This document shows positions 1 through 12,762 of a DNA stretch of 64,000 nucleotides, one piece after another (within the stretch, counting starts at the first letter, position 1; every line of letters starts with the position of its first letter). The stretch is from Cunninghamella blakesleeana (lineage: Eukaryota; Mucoromycota; Mucoromycetes; Mucorales; Cunninghamellaceae), in NCBI GenBank assembly GCA_017871115.1, contig JAFCIZ010000007.1, forward strand, positions 1,488,001-1,552,000. Direction: 5' to 3'. The notes under the pieces are model-generated. The model was not told the DNA's origin. It was given only the letters and a program-made list of their open reading frames with translations, and ran no database searches. The position numbers and the translations under genes are program-made.

Positions 1-2332
1 ATGAAACAGTGGATGATGACAATAATGAGCATATTTTAGGCAATGAATCGGATACTTTAAAGATAACTCTTGAACAAAATGAAAATAACTATAAAAATAA
101 TGATACAATCAAAAAAAAGTTAGAGAAAGAAAATGATTGTGTGACATCGCGTGATGAACTTACCACAAGTGTATCAGCTAGTATCGTCACCCCCTTCATT
201 CCTTCAGATCAGGTTATAAATAATAATATGGATAATACAGCGATAGCAAGCACTAGTACTCTTAATAAAAAAGATAATCATAATAATGATACAGTAAATA
301 CAGACTCAACTATACCATCCCCATCCACTTCTATACCAGCAGAATCAGTAACTTCAGAAAAAAATGATTTAAAAAACAACGAGTTGGATAAGGATGATGA
401 TAATGATAATGAAATTTTTAATATTACTAATTATAATGACAATGATAATAATAGTATAACATGTAATTCTAAAGAATTTAATGATGACAATACAAATACA
501 AATAACAGTGAAGGTGATTCAAATGGTAATGGAGGAGATATCAACTTATTAAAGGATGATAACAATAATGATACAAATACTACAGCCATATCAAGTGAAC
601 AAAATGCTAGTATTACTAATGAACAAGATAATAGTATTAATATATCAGCTGATGTTATACATTCCGCCCCTTCAACTTCTATAACTACCAGCGGTGTTAA
701 CGATTTAACTACTACTAATCAACAGTATAACAATAAAGATGATGTAAAAATAGATGAACAAGAAGGAAGCACTACTCCTACACAGATAAATGAATTAGAA
801 TCCATGAATCAACAATTGCACTCTACTTTTATTAGAGATGAAAGTAATATTAATGAACCACCTAATATACCATTAACAACAGCATTAGTCGACGATCTAC
901 TCGATAATGATACACAATCATCGGAACAATCTGGAAATGAACCCGAACAAAATACCATTACCATCCAAAATGCACAGCAACAAGACAGTAACAATGAAAC
1001 TCAGGTTACACAAATAGATGAGCATGATAGTAGCCAACTTCACCATCAATCCATTCCTTCTACACCTTCCTCCCTTCTTCCTCCACCTTCTCAACCCCTT
1101 TTAACAACAAGCTCGCCACCTTCTTCTGAATTAACAACAACCATGGCAACAGCCACAGCTACATCTACTTCTTTAACAATATCTACCAATACCAATAACG
1201 ACCTTCATCATCCTGATGATCCAAATAGTAATATGAATAATGATAATGAAAATGGTCAGCTACAAACTAATAGTAATTATCAACATCACCAGAATTCTAT
1301 AACAATCGATCAGCCTACTCCTCATTCATTAAATAGAACAAATACTTATGCATCAGATGAACAAACACTTGCTGAACCAAGGCCAAGACGTACATGGGAG
1401 TCTGATCGCCAAACTTCCGAATGTCGAAAATGTAATAGAAGGTTTAATTTTTTAGTGCGTAGACATCATTGCAGGTAATATATATAATGAAAATAAAATA
1501 AAAATAAGAAAAAGAGAGAAAGGGAAGATATTAATATGAAAATAATATTTATTTTATTTTATTTTATTTTAATTTTTATTCATCTTTTTTTATTATTATA
1601 TAGACGATGTGGACAAATATTTTGTGATAGATGTAGTTCTCATCGTATTAAATTACCAGTAGAAGAAATAGTTGAGGACCCAATGATATCTACATCTCAT
1701 TATCCAATTATAGCTTTATCACCTCAAAGGGTATGTGATGCGTGTATTCGCATTCCGATTAAAGCAGATTCAACATCTTCCCGTTATAATCCTTCTTCCT
1801 CATCCTCCTCTTCACCTTATGGAAAAATGGTCAATCAATTACGCCCTGCACCTGTCAATATGAAACGGTCAGATAGTCAACAAAGTTTAATGGCAGAATG
1901 TCCTGTTTGTGGCACTGGATTACTTGGTATGAGGAAATCTCAGCAAGAAAATCATTTAAATCAATGTTTAAATACAGGGAGTCCTACAGTTAGACCTCCA
2001 CGTTACATTGGTAAGTTAATAAAAAAATATATTAAAAAATAAATAAAGCAAAACAAAGCAAAACAAAACAAAGCAATATATGGTGGATGTATTAGATAAT
2101 AACCATTCTTTTTTCCTCTTTTACTTTTCCTTTACTTGTAGTTTATACCATTGCAGAAGGTGCTGCCCAATTAGGTGATGAATGTCCGATCTGTTTCGAA
2201 GAATTTCAAGTAGGCCATAAAATTGCTCGTATGGTTTGCTTATGCTCTTATCATAAACATTGTTTACGCGATTGGTTAGAACGTGGGAAAGGATGCCCAA
2301 TTCATTATGATTCATATATTCAAACGACTTGA
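1..2332 (+). CDS. FYVE and RING zinc-finger protein, Pib1-like E3 ubiquitin ligase (5' end outside window)
   Basis: Exons read as <1-1474, 1604-2010 and 2142-2332. The frame is open to the left edge, so the start lies upstream; about 690 residues are visible. A long Asn/Asp/Ser/Thr-rich acidic region (about 450 residues) precedes a FYVE domain split by intron 1. It has the WESD motif, paired Cys, RRHHCRRCG and RVCDAC, the signature for phosphatidylinositol 3-phosphate on endosomes or vacuoles. A further C-x2-C...H-x3-C motif (ECPVCGTG...HLNQC) follows. The C-terminal RING (CPICFEEF...CLCSYHKHC...GCPIH) ends the protein and resembles ZNRF and Pib1 RINGs, where the last ligand is His. Family knowledge predicts an endosomal E3 ligase for membrane-protein turnover. 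The domain calls are secure; Pib1 orthology is inferred from architecture. Confidence 0.85.
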
Positions 2333-2697
2333 ACCTAAAAAAAAACACTCATTCATATAAAATATATTTAATCACTTATTTTTATCTCTTCTTTTTTTTT
2401 AAAAAAATTATACTTATACATATTATTATACTTTTATATATATATATATAAATATGATTATGATTATGATTATGATAATTATTACATAGTTATGTTTTAC
2501 TAGATACAAATAAAATTACAGATAGTGTTTGTAAAAAAAAAGAAATAAAAGTAAAAAGTAAAAAATATATATTAAAATAGTCTATGCGTAAATAGCTCAT
2601 TCAAATTTGTATAAATAATATTTATAAATTTAACATTAGTTTTTTATTTTTGTACATTAACTATCATACATAATTAAATAAATAACGATATATAAAA
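2333..2697. other. AT-rich 3' intergenic region between convergent genes
   Basis: This holds the two 3' ends (FYVE-RING from the left, Nudix from the right). It contains a TA run near 2436-2450 and a short hexamer repeat of the ATTATG type at about 2454-2478. I see no gene in it. Confidence 0.6.
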
Positions 2698-3737
2698 TTA
2701 CAATCTAGATTTACTATATATATCATAATTAGAATAAGTAAATTCTAATAGCTGTTGAGTGATTCTTAAAGTAAGACCCCATAAGATGACAGGCTCTGTT
2801 TCGTTTGTTGGTAATACAAGTGATGGAAGAACTACATCTTGATATTCAAAATTTTTAGCATTTGGATCAACAGTATATCTATTTATAGGATCGTAATCAA
2901 CTAATGGTGTCGAAAAAAGATAATTCAAGCCAACCCCTAGTATATATTTGATTATATATTTGTGTATATATTTATTAATATACAATTTTTTATACGTATA
3001 TTTATATATTTATTAATATTTATTTATAAATTTATATTTACAATGAACAGCATGTACTTCAGAAGGTTGGAGAGTCAATGTAGGTGTAACATGTACCACT
3101 TGTAAAAATACTAAAGAAAAGATATATTAAACCATTTATTATTTGTTTATTTGTTTATATTTATATTATATTTGTTATTTATTTATTTTCTCTTACCAAA
3201 AGGAACTAAAATCATCATGAGTTCATTATTTTTCATCGCAATAATTTTTTTGTCATCTAATTTTCCCAAATAAAGAAAATCAGGGCCATGTAAATCAAGC
3301 CCAATTTCTTCCTTCACTTCTCTCATAGCTGCATCAATATCGGTTTCGTTTGCCTCACGTTTCCCTCCTGGTAGTGCTGTCTAAATAATTATGAAAAATT
3401 ATAATAGCCATAATATTATTTTAGTTAAATTATTAATATATATGAATACATATGAATCTATTTATATCATTACATGGCCACTCCATATATCATTCTCTCT
3501 TGTTGCTCGTTGAATAAACAATAATTCCAATTCCCCAGGTATTTTATTCATCGAGTCAATAAACTCTGTAAAGTTTGTTGGTACTGATTTCGTTACTGTA
3601 GATGAGCTTGAATAAGTTTTATATCGTAAAATAGCAGCTACACTTGCCCTTTTTGGATGAGTGGGTGGTGAAGTATGATAGACAATATCTTTTGTTTGTA
3701 AATGGTCATATAAAGTAATTAAGTCTAATAAGTTCAA
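2698..3737 (-). CDS. Nudix hydrolase, coenzyme A diphosphatase type (Pcd1/NUDT7-8-like)
   Basis: Four exons on the minus strand: 3737-3474, 3380-3197, 3110-3042, 2936-2698, giving 251 residues in one continuous frame. The Nudix box begins in exon 2 (GGKREANETDIDAAMREVKE, then EIGL), with the catalytic REVKEE core. It is preceded by a LPGGKRE turn and followed by a VHAVHWV segment like that of fungal Pcd1. Members cleave the pyrophosphate of CoA and related nucleotides into phosphopantetheine and ADP parts, often in peroxisomes or mitochondria. I see no clear C-terminal SKL signal; the protein ends in KSRL, so its location is open. It is divergent with frataxin across about 350 bp. Substrate is inferred from resemblance only. 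Confidence 0.8.
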
Positions 3738-4091
3738 TCATTTAATAAAAAGTTAATTAATTATGCAAACTATTAATGTATTAAATATTACTATAATGGT
3801 GTGAATGAATATTTAATGAATCTTTTATGTTTGTTCTTTTTTTTTTTTAGAAAAAAAAAACTATTAACGTTATTATTATTATTATTATTAAATATTTACT
3901 TTGAAGAGACATTATAGTTATATATTTTATAATATATTAAGAAAAAAAAATGTCGAAAAAAGAAATAAAAAAAATTACAAAGATGAATTTTCTTTTTTTA
4001 TATGAAATTATTTAAACTCCGTTTTTCTTCATTCCTATATTTTTTGTTTTTTTTAAAAAAAAAATATTTATATTTATTTTTCTTTCATTTA
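3738..4091. promoter_or_regulatory. Shared divergent promoter of the Nudix and frataxin genes
   Basis: Both genes start outward from this 354-bp AT-rich gap. It contains poly-T and poly-A runs near 3839-3860 and a short ATT repeat near 3870-3890. No specific factor site was recognised. Confidence 0.5.
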
Positions 4092-4946
4092 ATGTCATTA
4101 TTAAGAACTGTATCGAATCGTTTAATTCGACCTACTATTATTTACTGTACTAAAAGAACATTTCAACAAAGTTCTTATAAATATATAGTCCCGGAAATAA
4201 CAGTTTTAAAAAAGAACTCATTCGGCTTGAAACAGCATAAACATTCTCTTCATACTTCTTCAGCTCTTAATATTGTCTATAACGCAAGGTTTTAATCAAT
4301 TATGAAAAAAGATATGTACATTGAAAATCATTATTATATTTATATATTCATTTTTTTATTCTTGTTCCCTGTTTATTTGGGCATATATATATTTGTTAGT
4401 GACTTGACAGAATCGACTTATCATCGTATTTCGGATAAAACTTTAAATCATATGGTAGATATTTTAGAGGCTATTGGTGACGAAACAGATATTGAAGATT
4501 TTGATCTTGAATATTCGGTAATAAAAGATAAATATAAAGATAAATCTATGAATATATAGTTTGATAGTATAGTAATAAACCCATTATTATACGTTTGTAT
4601 TCATATATATATATATATATAGCAAGGTGTATTAACGTTAAAGCTTGGTGAGCATGGCACTTATGTTATTAATAAACAACCTCCTAACAAACAAATATGG
4701 TTATCATCACCAAAAAGGTAAAGAGTGCTTTACTATCGAAATTTTTTTTATACTTTATGTTATTATTATTCTTATTTATATGTGTATATGTTATTATCTA
4801 TTAGTGGTCCTGTAAGATATGATTACGATGCTACTCAACATAAGTGGTTTTATCATCGTGATAATCACACAATGGATGAATTGTTGAACAAGGAATTAGG
4901 AGAAATATTAGGTGATATTGATGTTTTGGAAGGTTTTAAGGAATAA
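4092..4946 (+). CDS. YFH1: Frataxin, mitochondrial iron-sulfur assembly factor
   Basis: Exons 4092-4288, 4400-4517, 4623-4717 and 4805-4946 give 183 residues. The chosen ATG ([15 protein letters not shown]) starts a basic, acid-free presequence; the longer upstream ATG at 4002 would add a poly-Phe stretch and is unlikely. The mature part shows the frataxin fold in order: helix 1 with acidic residues ([22 protein letters not shown]), then [19 protein letters not shown], the conserved NKQIWLSSP strand, SGPVRYDY, and a final helix ([13 protein letters not shown]). Frataxin acts in the matrix with Nfs1-Isd11-Isu1 to promote Fe-S cluster synthesis. The intron 1 donor is GTTTTA, weaker than the others, so that boundary is the least certain. 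Confidence 0.93.
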
Positions 4947-6080
4947 AGATAAATATATATATCATTTTAGACAACATTACTACTATATTAGAATAGTTTT
5001 GTAACCTATATATGCATATACTTGTGTGTATGCATATTTATTGAAATAGTACAATGAAATTATCAATAAAAAGAAGGAAAAGAAAAAAGGAAATTATATC
5101 ATCTATAACTAGTAGTTATAATAACACGTAATATTAGTAAAAAAAAAAAAGATTTTGAATTTAAAAAATAGCTCTATAATATATTTTTCACAAAAGGTGC
5201 CAGTAGAGCAATATATTCATTTTTACTTGCCATCTTTTTTTTTTTTTTTTTCAAATATAATTCTTTTTATAAATTAAAGTATAAAATACAATTTTACAAT
5301 TATGGTCCACATAATAGAATCATTCTAATTAGAGTTTAAAAAGGATATGCTTAAAATAAATAAGTATAAAATATAGAATGCAAGCAAATATATTGAAAAA
5401 TTTAAAAACTTGGCAATTTTCTTATAATTTGCTTTTTTGGACACTTTTTTTTGAAGTTTTTAAAAATCTGATGGACCCTAAATCAACTTTTTTTAAGATA
5501 TGAATGTACAGTTCATTCAAATGTTAAGGTTATTATATAAAATTTTATTTTATTTCATTCAATAGGAAATTTATGCAAAAATACATTTTATCGTTTTTTA
5601 TAAATAAATCTAAAAGATGAGGATACCCAACAATATTATGTCCATATTAGATTAAAAGCTAGTTACAAAAGTGATTAATATCAATTTTTTAACAAAAAAA
5701 AAAGGGAATGTGCATTTTTTATATAGTTTGAAATTCAATAAAAACATCAAATTTTGTAAATTTATGATAATTTATCTAAATGATTATTTTATTTAAAACC
5801 AAGTTAAAGTGAAAAATATCATGTTCTAAATTCCACAAAATATAATAATAATAATAGATGAAGACTTTGGATATAGTTATTAAGGTGCTTAGATAAACAT
5901 AGTAATAATAATAACTATATTTATCGTTGATTATTATTAAAATGTATTTAATAAGTAATGGTAATAATAAAAAAGAAGGGAAGAAATACAAAAATAACAA
6001 TAATTATAATAATATTAACAATAAAAAATGTATGTTGCAAGAAAGAGTTATTGGGGAGAATATAAAAATAAGAGGATAAA
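4947..6080. other. AT-rich convergent intergenic region, no gene seen
   Basis: About 1.1 kb lies between the 3' ends of frataxin and RER1. It is mostly A/T homopolymer runs and short TAA/TTA repeats. The only open frames encode Tyr/Ile/Phe-rich low-complexity peptides. No RNA gene was recognised. Confidence 0.55.
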
Positions 6081-7140
6081 TTATTTACTTCTGCTATTAT
6101 TGGCTGCATAATTCTTTTTACCAAGATCGAATGGAATATATCTATATTTGATCATATGTTTAATTTGTCGTCTCATAGTGATGGTAAATAATATACAAAA
6201 GTAAACTAAAAGAATTGGCCAATAAACAGGAATGTCGAAAATGCTGAAAAAGGAACAAAATAATGCTATGATAGTAGCTTTTGTTACAGAATACCTAAAA
6301 GTTATTTTTTTTAAAAAATATGTTTAAAAAAAATAAATATAAATATCCAATCCAATCATCACACATTTTTTTTATAAATATATATTTTACCAAAATTTAA
6401 ATTCAGGGAGTCTTCTAATAAATGGTTTAAACTCTTCATCATTTTTCATAGGTAATGTAGGGCCTTCTTCTAATTCACTTTCATTGGTATCCATTTCCAT
6501 AGAAGGATCGATTTTTGGTGTCAAAAAGGCCAAAAACAAATTTAATAAATAAATCCCTAAAGCATACCTATAATTTATATATATATATATATATATGTAT
6601 ATTAGTAAAAGAAGAAAATGAATTAGTTTCGTTCGTCTTTTTTTATATTTTATTTCTCTCCTTTCGCATATACATACATATATACATATATACTGATAAT
6701 AATATTAAATAAATAATAAGACTTACGTGACAATATACCAGCCCTCAGCAAGAACAATACGTAACATAAATAGCACTAATAATACAGCCGTTGTTATCCA
6801 TCGATATTGTGTAAATGGTGTAACTTCATCTAAAAAGTGTTGAAAACGCTAATATATAATAAATAAATAATACAAATGAATTTAGTTAAGTAATCTACTT
6901 GCTTTTTTATAATCTTTATATATAAATATAAGATTAAACTGGTTCCTTATCTTTTAATACATATCCTCCATATACCAATTTCATTTTATTTTATATTGAC
7001 ATCTATTTTATTTTAACTTGTTTTATTATTATTTTTATTATTAATACACTTTTTAAATATAAACTTACTCTTTCCAATAAGCTCTTTTGATTTAATAAAC
7101 TATTACTAGTTCCTTCTGTTTCACCTGCAATATCATTCAT
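6081..7140 (-). CDS. RER1: Rer1, Golgi-to-ER retrieval receptor
   Basis: Minus-strand exons 7140-7069, 6848-6727, 6567-6391 and 6294-6081 encode 194 residues, the usual Rer1 size. Family hallmarks visible are a cytosolic N-terminus, [17 protein letters not shown] before the first membrane span, and [20 protein letters not shown]. There is an acidic stretch, [11 protein letters not shown], a membrane hairpin [14 protein letters not shown], and the tail [20 protein letters not shown]. Rer1 sits in the cis-Golgi and recycles ER membrane proteins through COPI by recognising polar residues in transmembrane segments. The start at 7140 ([10 protein letters not shown]) avoids an upstream in-frame ATG whose product would begin with an implausible poly-Phe segment. 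Introns 2 and 3 carry TA-rich runs. Confidence 0.95.
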
Positions 7141-7533
7141 ATTTGAATATATATGTATATATGTATTGTAATAAAATAAAGAAAAAAAAAGAAAGAGAGG
7201 AAAGAAAAAGTTGAAAAATCTTTTTTTAAAAAATTTATTTAACTGCAATCCCGCATTTGCCATTGGCCGGGCCAATCATCTACAATTTTTTTAAAAACTT
7301 AATCTTTATTATCTAATAATAATAAAAATACATTTATTTACTAGTTGAAGAAAAATAAAAATAAAAAACAAAGCTAAATCGAATAGAATATGTAATATTA
7401 TTATAATTAATGTAAGTAAAAGTACAATATAAAAATAAAAAGTATAAAGTAAATAATAAATAGGAGAATAGTAAAAAGGAATACAAAAAAAAGTACAAGT
7501 GAGTATTAAGAGTATTAGTATATTAAAAAAAGA
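7141..7533. other. Intergenic region upstream of RER1 and downstream of the flippase gene
   Basis: Both neighbours are on the minus strand, so this 393-bp gap holds the RER1 promoter and the flippase 3' end. A purine-rich stretch at 7180-7210 is a pyrimidine tract on the RER1 coding strand. Nothing else was recognised. Confidence 0.5.
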
Positions 7534-10500
7534 CTATGAACGAACTTCTAACTTGATATCGTTGGTATAATTCAAAGATGACTTATTATTATGTTTACGT
7601 TTTTTCAATACAAGTTCAGTTTCACGCACAATATCATTATCATAAGGATGATATTGATGAATATAATGTTTTGCAACAATTCTAGGTATAAAAGCAGCCA
7701 CCATGGTAAGAATTAAGACCAACCAATAAAACCCTGTACCACATAAACGAATTTGGCCAGCAAAAATAAAAGAATTGAATTGGGAATAAACAGCAATAAA
7801 AGCATAGTATACCAAAATAGATAAGCCAATGATCAATAATTGAATCCAAGTATAACTATATAGAGAAAACGCAACAAAGAAATTGGCAACACAGACAGTA
7901 ATCCCAGAAATAATGGTACCAAATTCATAGACGCTGTTCCCATCAAGTCCTGATGGATCAGGATTGCCAGCCATTAATAACATATAAGGAAAGAAGAAGC
8001 AGACTGCCGATTGATAGATAGAATCTAGACAGGTGAGCCAGAATTGCCATGTTTTAAATTTATCATTTCGAATCCCCATACGATATAATTCTGGGTAGTT
8101 CAAAGTGACTTTTGCTGATAGATCTTGATCCCAGATGCCCAAAAACATGATAGGTAATGAAGTAAAGACCAAATTGTACAAGGTGACCAAAGCATAATCA
8201 TAGACCATAGTACCATTAAATTGACAAAAGATTTGGTACCAGAATAAAACAAAAGTCCAAACAATACCTTTGAAAAAGAATGCCATGGTCATTTCTGCTG
8301 TACGTAAATAAGACCATCGACCATGAACTAATAGTAACTTTTGTAAATATCGGAATTGAGCGATTGCATAATCGGAGGCCATCACTGCTTGACGTCCTTC
8401 CACGCCGGATATCCCAATACCTACATTGGCTTCTTGAATCATAGAAACATCATTTGCACCATCTCCAATAGCTAAGGTCATGACTTTTAATCCCTTTTTC
8501 ACCAATTTAACGACTTGAGCTTTTTGTTTTGGACTAACACGACAGCAAATCACACTACGGCATCTAGTACCTAAAGTCAATAGCATGTCTTTTGTAGCAG
8601 GCTCTAATCCATATTTCAATGTTGTTCCATCAATCACCAAAGCATAGTCATTATTTTGATCCTCTTCATAGTCTTTGGTTTTTTCCAAAGCAGCTTTCAA
8701 TTGCTCTTGTGTATCTTCACGATTTGATGCTTTCAATATTACCAATTCCATATGATTGGCTAATAAATTACAGGCATACCCAATATTAATGGCTGTTTCC
8801 GTTTTATCACCTGTCAAGACCCATAATTTAATACCGGACTTGGCCAATTCAGCAATAGTTTCTGGAACTCCATCTTGTAAACGATCTTCAATAGCGGTCC
8901 CACCAATCAATAACATAGATTGTTCAATTTCTTCACTAACAGCATCAATACGTTCTTCACGATTAATAATACTTGAACTAGCTTCTTGGTATCTCTTTTG
9001 CCAAGTATTATATTCTTCTGGGGAAATAAAACGATATGCCAAGCATAGGGTACGCAAACCTTCATTTGCATAGTTTTCCAAATGAAGAGCACATGTATCA
9101 CGTAATTCCTTTTGTTGTTGTTCCAAATCCTTTTGTGGCCCAAAATCTTGACACAGCCGTTCATAAATAATGGAATCAGCCCCTTTACATAGTAAGACGA
9201 TTTTATCACTGCCGTGAGGTTTGATGATTACACTCATTCGTTTACGTGTTGAATTAAATTCCAAAACATTTAATAAATCAAATGATTGCTTTTCACCTTT
9301 GATTTCTGCATGTAAGGTATTGACTTCCTTGCCAAGAAAAACAAATCCCATATCACGTGCAGTAGCAACCAAAGCGGCTTCATCAGGACTTTGTGCTTTA
9401 TATTCAATATGATGAGGTTGATTTTCAGGATCAGGTCGCTCAGCAATAGCCGTATGACAAAGAGCTAAAGTGGTAAAAAAATGCTGAATAGCTGTAGCAT
9501 GTGCATCATCTTTGCTGAGGTCTTCAAAAAATTTAGGATCAATAAAAGTGGGGTTTTCACCAAGATATGGATTCTTGAAAAGCTGACGTTGTTTTTCAAA
9601 CATGAGTTGTTTAGCTTCGGAAAGCTCATCCATAGCTTCTTGTTTTTTTTTATCAAAGAGAGATCTGTTATCATGTACATCTTCTTCTTCGTCATTCACA
9701 GTAATACCTGTTTCATGATCTTCACGGTCCAAATCCAATGGCTGTTCATTATCATTTTCATTATCATTATTATCTTTGATATTCATTTTTTCTTGATAGT
9801 GAGGATCATTTTGTTGTGCACGTATATCAGCACCAATTTGACCTTCTGTTTTACCCAAACCGTAAGATACGCCATTGATAGTACATTTTTTATATTCCAT
9901 TACATTTTGTGTTAAAGTACCAGTTTTATCAGAAAAGATATATTCAATTTGTCCAAGATCGTCAGAAATATTCCATGTCTTTGCAATGCAAGGAGTGTCT
10001 GTTTCTTCATGGTACATATCAATATCTGCATAAATAAAATAAGCCTATAAAAGGTAAACAAAATCAAAACAATAATGATAATCAGTAAATAAATGCAACC
10101 TTAATAAATATATATATGGCGTTAACAAATATAAAAATATGTATAGTTTATTTATTTATTTGTTTTACCGCTAAAGTTTTGACAATTTCAACCGAAACAA
10201 ATAAAGAGATTGGCACAATATTTTGATATAAAATAAGAGTAACCCAAAAAGTAATAAACCCAGCATAATGTTGATTTGAACCTTCAATACCATAATCAAA
10301 TTTTCTTGATGAACCACCTTCATTAAATTGTACACTTGCCATAATGGAACTAACAATACATAATACTGCAAGAATTAAAAAATTGGCAACCACCTAAATA
10401 AAGAAATTAAAGAAGAGAAAAATGGGGGAAATATATATATATATATATATATATTGATTAATTTACAAGTAAAAATAAATAAACAAATAAATATTAGAAA

Positions 10501-12197
10501 AAAAAATAAAAACTTACATGAGGGTTAGTTTTTTTAGCCATTTTACTACGTTTAGAAGGAGTTTGACCAGAATTCAACATGATTTTTGTATCATTCCCAG
10601 TATATACCACAATACCAATAACCCATTCGGTATTTCTTAAAGTACAACCACGTAAAAGGATATTATTATAATTAATGGCATCTGATTTTTCATGAGAAAC
10701 ACCTGAACGAATAGTCCCTGTATCACCAGAATCAATGGTCCAACGCATTACAGCACTATATTGATATAAATTGACGTGAGGTGGTTCACTTTCAATATAA
10801 AAGCTTGCTTTTTCACAATCATGGACAGTTTGAATTTCTCGTGTCCCTTCTAAACCTTGACGTACTTTTAAATTGGTTTCACCATCCAAATTTTGAGTTT
10901 CAATATAACAAATACTATCTGGTTCAGAAGTAGAAAGAATTACTATATCGGCTGGTATATCTTCATCATTTTTAATTTGTACATAATCACCAACATGTAA
11001 GTCTTGCCACTGTACTTCTCTCCATTTTGTATCACAATTCATGTGAATACATTCATTATGTTGTTGTTGGTTAACTGATAAAGTGGAATGATTTGTCACT
11101 GTTGGTTGAATTTGATGAGAAGGTCTTCTTCCACCAAATAAAGATTCAGATTCAGGAGGTTCTTGGTAAGATACCTGAGTATGGTCATGAGGAATGTTAT
11201 TATTTTGAGCCGTAGTTTCGGTAGTTGCTGTACGATATAAAACAGAGTGAGGAATGGACCCTGGCCTATAAGGTTGTCGTCTAAATCCATTTGGTTTAAA
11301 AATACTTGATAATTCCGATCGAAGGGTGTCAGATCTTTGTCTTACAGTTGATAATAAACGATTAGGTTCTGCTGTTGCATTATTGTTATTATTATTATTA
11401 TTATTATTTGATACTTGATCAGTTGATGAATTCACGACAGTAGTAGAAGTTGAATCTAATGAAAGATGTTTATTTGTGGCGTAGTTGTTTTGATCATTTT
11501 TCTTAATTTGATTATTATTATTATTATTATTCATTTCACTATATTCCATTTTTAATGATTTTTTTTCCCTTTTATGTAATTTTGCCATTCTATAACCATT
11601 TGAATATTTATTTTCCAAGCCTGCCAATGCCGAGAAATAACCCAAAAAGATATGTAAAAAATACCAAGGACCTTTTGTTTCGATGGGAGTATTCACGTTA
11701 CGCCAATTATTTAGGATTCTTGTTTTTGCATGATTCATTTTTTGATCACTTTGGTTTCGTTTCCAATCTTCAATAGCATCTTTAATAGCAGTAATGACCA
11801 GAATAGCAATTAATGGTAAAGCTGATACTGCAGGTTCTGTCACACCAAATAAGGGAATACATTGTAAGATAACCAAGAACAAAAAATATAAATTGGCGAC
11901 GTTTCTAAACTGTTCGAATAAATTTTTTGGTACAAAATTAAGGACTGTGTATTTTGCTGTTCTAATACGATTGCTGACAAAATGACGATTCACAGGTTTT
12001 CCTTTTTCATCATACTCAGAAGAAGGCAATTCCATATTAACATAAATATTGCGTCTCCGTTGCATATAAGAAGACGTTGATTCTGTACGTCGTAATTCTT
12101 TTTGATCTTCATCTTCTTCATCATCATTAATTATTGCTTTTCGCTTCCTTAATGGTTGTGTTTTACTTTTTAATATGGTCTTAATATTGAATGACAT
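7534..12197 (-). CDS. DNF1: P4-type ATPase, Dnf1/Dnf2-like phospholipid flippase
   Basis: Three exons, 12197-10518, 10393-10169 and 10044-7534, encode about 1,470 residues. Visible in order are FVPKNLFEQFRN and the M1-M2 hairpin (about 85-140), then a low-complexity Asn-rich insertion (about 215-395). The actuator DGETN loop follows (about 435), then the P4-specific PISL in M4 (about 621-624), the phosphorylated Asp in DKTGT (about 674), KGADSIIYERL in the nucleotide domain, and GDGANDVSM. Six C-terminal spans end the protein. Family knowledge: it moves aminophospholipid or phosphatidylcholine analogues from the outer to the cytosolic leaflet of the plasma membrane or endosomes, with a Cdc50/Lem3 partner not encoded here. 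The exon 2-3 junction resembles Dnf1/2 (KSWNISDD-like). Dnf1 and Dnf2 cannot be told apart from this. Confidence 0.93.
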
Positions 12198-12751
12198 TTT
12201 TTTTCTAGTTTATATGTTGTAAATATGTATATGTGTATGTGTATGTGAGTGCTTTGTGCGTGTATATTTATGTGTATATAATATAAAAAAATATGAAATA
12301 AAATTGTGATATTTTTAATAGTACAAATGAATTAATATTTTTTTTTAAAAAAATAAAAAAAAAGAGAGAGAGAGAACGTTAGTGTATAATGTAAAGAGGA
12401 AGAGGATTATAAAATGAGGTGTTCATAAAAGAAAAAAAAAAAAAAAGATAATTATAATATAATTCAATTTCTTTTTATAAAAATGAAATAAGAGAGGAAA
12501 GAAAAGAAAGAAAAAAAGGAAAGTAAAATATCAATTTCTTAAAAAAGGAATGAATGAGCCCAAAGTGGGATTATTTATATATTTATATAAAAATATTATA
12601 TTTATAAATAAAAGAGTAAAAAAAGAAAAAGATATGCTGAGGGTAAACAAATATAATATAAAAAATAGAAAGAAAGAAAGAGAAAAGGATAGTTTAGGGG
12701 AAAAAAACGAATATATAATATAAAAAAAGTCTGTAGAACCAATTTTAAACG

Positions 12752-12762
12752 CCGCAGTGCGG
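12752..12762. repeat. GC-rich palindrome CCGC-AGT-GCGG
   Basis: This short inverted repeat stands out in an A/T desert about 550 bp upstream of the flippase start. Flanking TTTAA and TTAAA extend the symmetry if a 3-base bulge is allowed. It may be a binding site for a dimeric factor; that is inference. Confidence 0.4.

Noticed and set aside
4002..4091. Upstream in-frame ATG that would lengthen frataxin
   Set aside because: It adds a run of Phe, Leu, Lys and Tyr unlike an import signal; the ATG at 4092 starts a normal presequence.
8756..9073. 105-codon plus-strand frame in the flippase gene
   Set aside because: It lies opposite the conserved nucleotide-binding and phosphorylation region of the P4-ATPase and is a shadow frame.
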